A stretch of 64,000 nucleotides of DNA from Flavimaribacter sediminis (lineage in GTDB: Bacteria; Pseudomonadota; Alphaproteobacteria; Rhizobiales; Rhizobiaceae), in the NCBI RefSeq assembly GCF_019492055.1, contig NZ_JAICBX010000001.1, positions 1,612,001 through 1,676,000 on the forward strand. Reading direction: 5' to 3'. Below, in pieces: positions 62,311-64,000 of this stretch. The translations under genes and the position numbers were made by a program. The notes under the pieces are model-generated. The model searched no databases. It worked only from the letters and a program-made list of their open reading frames with translations, and was not told where the DNA came from. The stretch's first letter is position 1. The number at the start of each line of letters is the position of its first letter.

Positions 62311-64000
62311 TTGGCCAGCAAGTCAGGCCAGAGCGCCGGGAAGAAACAGGTTTCAAAGCGGACGAGCAGGCAGACGAACAAAGCGCCTCCGCCTCCTAAA
62401 ACCACCACTCCCAAAGAGCCGGCCCCCGCGCTCAATGGCGAAGCGCAAATACCCGACATGGACGCATTCGTGGTCAAGGATCCCGAAGCCATGGCGCGCA
62501 ATATGGCGCACATGGTGGAGGAACTTGGCAAAGCCGCGTCCGCATGGGTGCAGCCACGTGAAAGCGGCGAAAGATCCGATCATCTGGTCGGTCCGCTCAC
62601 GGACATCATCAGGACCCTGACAAAACTCTCCGAATACTGGATCTCCGATCCGCAACGCTCGCTGCAGGCGCAGACCCATCTCTTCGGCAGTTTCATGTCG
62701 CTGTGGTCGAACTCTATCCGTAAAATGTCAGGCGAGGAAGCCGAGGATCTCGCCGAAAGCCACAAGGCGGACAAGCGGTTCAAGGACGACGACTGGCGGG
62801 AGAACGCCTTTTTCAGTTTTCTGAGACAGGCCTACTGGGTCACGGCCGACTGGGCCGAAAAGCTTGCGAAGGAAGCCGAAGGCCTCGATCCGCACACGCG
62901 GCACAAGGCTGAATTCTATGTGCGGCAGCTGACAAGCGCGCTCTCGCCCAGCAATTTCATTCTGACCAATCCGGAAGTCTACAAGGAGACTGTCGCTGAA
63001 AGCGGACAGAATCTCGTTCGCGGAGCAAAGATGCTGGCGGAGGATATTCAGGCCGGACACGGCGATCTGAGGCTGCGGCAATCCGATTACACCAAGTTTG
63101 AAGTCGGCAAGAACATGGCGATGACTCCGGGCAAGGTCATCGCCCAGGACGACGTCTGCCAGATCATCCAGTATGCGCCGTCAACCAAAACGGTGTTGAA
63201 GCGCCCTCTCCTTGTCTGTCCGCCGTGGATCAACAAGTTCTATATTCTCGATCTGTCGCCGGAAAAATCCTTCATTCAGTGGGCTGTCGACCGTGGCCAC
63301 ACGGTGTTCGTTATTTCCTGGGTCAATCCCGACGCGCGTCACGCGCAAAAGAACTGGGAGGCCTACGGACGCGAGGGAATCAGTTTCGCCCTTGATACGA
63401 TCGAGAAAGCGACGGGCGAAAAGGCGGTCAACGCCGTGGGCTACTGCGTCGGCGGCACGTTGCTGGCGGCCATGCTCGCCCTTTACGCGAAGGAAGGCGA
63501 CGACAGGATCAAATCCGCGACGTTTCTGACGACACAGGTGGATTTCGAGGGCGCCGGCGATCTGAAGGTTTTCGCCGACGCCGAGAATATCGACTACATC
63601 GAAGAAACAATGCGCGAGACCGGCTATCTGGAAGGCTCCAAGATGGCGACGGCGTTCAACATGCTGCGGTCCTCGGAGCTCATCTGGCCCTTTGTGGTCA
63701 GCAACTACCTGAAGGGCAAGGAGCCGATGCCCTTCGACCTGCTCTACTGGAACTCGGACGCCACCCGTCTGCCGGCGGCCAACCACTCTTTCTATCTGCG
63801 CAACTGCTATCTCGAGAACAATCTGTCCCAGAACCGCATGGAAATGGCCGGAGGAAAAATCTCGCTTCAGGACGTCACCATCCCGATCTACAATCTTGCG
63901 ACCCGGGAAGATCACATTGCGCCGGCGCGGTCCGTCTTCAAGGGATGCCAGTATTTCGGCGGCGACGTGACCTACGTCATGGCCGGATCCGGCCATATCG
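62311..64000 (+). CDS. phaC: Class I poly(3-hydroxyalkanoate) synthase PhaC (3' end beyond window)
   Basis: Polymerises hydroxyacyl-CoA to polyester granules. 563 residues are visible; the rest is outside. The first 45 or so are a Lys/Pro/Thr-rich disordered extension, then come the PhaC N domain and the alpha/beta hydrolase core. The lipase-like box GYCVGGT holds nucleophile C379, the acid is D534 in REDHIAP and the catalytic His is H562 in AGSGHI, the last full codons of the window. The start is TTG at 62311 with GGGAGG six bases upstream; the family length makes the first internal ATG (62458) too late. The phasin at 6.3 kb is a likely partner on the granule. Confidence 0.94.
   Translation, partial: MASKSGQSAGKKQVSKRTSRQTNKAPPPPKTTTPKEPAPALNGEAQIPDMDAFVVKDPEAMARNMAHMVEELGKAASAWVQPRESGERSDHLVGPLTDIIRTLTKLSEYWISDPQRSLQAQTHLFGSFMSLWSNSIRKMSGEEAEDLAESHKADKRFKDDDWRENAFFSFLRQAYWVTADWAEKLAKEAEGLDPHTRHKAEFYVRQLTSALSPSNFILTNPEVYKETVAESGQNLVRGAKMLAEDIQAGHGDLRLRQSDYTKFEVGKNMAMTPGKVIAQDDVCQIIQYAPSTKTVLKRPLLVCPPWINKFYILDLSPEKSFIQWAVDRGHTVFVISWVNPDARHAQKNWEAYGREGISFALDTIEKATGEKAVNAVGYCVGGTLLAAMLALYAKEGDDRIKSATFLTTQVDFEGAGDLKVFADAENIDYIEETMRETGYLEGSKMATAFNMLRSSELIWPFVVSNYLKGKEPMPFDLLYWNSDATRLPAANHSFYLRNCYLENNLSQNRMEMAGGKISLQDVTIPIYNLATREDHIAPARSVFKGCQYFGGDVTYVMAGSGHI

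Overview
The window reads as a stretch of chromosome from an alphaproteobacterium of the order Hyphomicrobiales (Rhizobiales). The pointers are family content and gene order: clpS-clpA with a lysine/alanine-rich ClpA tail, DUF1489, an NDUFS4-like complex I accessory subunit, a double cold-shock-domain protein, an HWE-type histidine kinase, a SUF operon with a NifS-like desulfurase in front, and the aminotransferase-hom-glpX-recJ neighbourhood. I cannot name genus or species. G+C looks moderately high by eye (not computed). Non-ATG starts with good ribosome binding sites are frequent. I see no insertion sequence, prophage, integron or CRISPR array; most of the window is housekeeping core genome.

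Layout. 1-1.5 kb: hisI and a patatin-like lipase. 1.5-6.0 kb: a minus-strand run clpS-clpA-HEAT protein-azlC-azlD. 6.2-8.4 kb: phasin and, divergently, a DD-carboxypeptidase with a SPOR domain. 8.4-12.2 kb: minus-strand J-domain protein, VWA protein, DUF1489, L-serine dehydratase and a 33-residue membrane protein. 12.5-17 kb: DUF1624 membrane protein, MerR regulator, MgtE magnesium channel, threonine-dehydratase-like enzyme and methylglyoxal synthase. 17.2-20.2 kb: a TRAP transporter operon. 20.7-27.8 kb: the SUF iron-sulfur assembly locus. 28-38.7 kb: alpha/beta hydrolase, SUMF1-fold protein, AnmK, TyrS, a 45-bp-period repeat, a 1175-residue AsmA/YhdP-like protein, Bcp peroxiredoxin, DUF455 and an M23 peptidase. 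38.8-42.4 kb: RhlE-type helicase, a divergent MerR/cation-efflux pair with a textbook MerR promoter, the complex I subunit and tRNA-Arg. 42.5-48.6 kb: unknown protein, cupin, HWE kinase with receiver domain, tRNA-Pro, DUF192, double cold-shock protein, glyoxalase I and tRNA-Glu. 48.7-54.3 kb: a complete dipeptide-type ABC importer. 54.4-62.1 kb: recJ, glpX, an atypical SDR, a LysE exporter, hom, aminotransferase and lipoprotein. 62.3 kb to the end: phaC, cut by the window edge exactly after its catalytic histidine.

How genes work together. ClpS hands N-degron substrates to ClpA; the HEAT protein is translated from the same run. MgsA makes methylglyoxal, which the glyoxalase at 47.9 kb could help remove. 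The SUF genes carry out sulfur mobilisation (two desulfurases), scaffold (BCD) and carrier (SufA, SufT) steps; their products would mature clients such as the Fe-S serine dehydratase. Phasin and PhaC both serve polyhydroxyalkanoate granules. The MerR protein at 40.3 kb should switch on the zinc-type exporter beside it.

No complete new system stands out. The best leads are the 45-bp-period repeat after tyrS, the 33-residue membrane protein with its own terminator, the HEAT gene tied to clpA, the membrane J-domain/VWA pair, the similar hairpins on both sides of the HWE kinase gene, the SDR lacking its Tyr/Lys pair and the exported SUMF1 protein with an altered active site.
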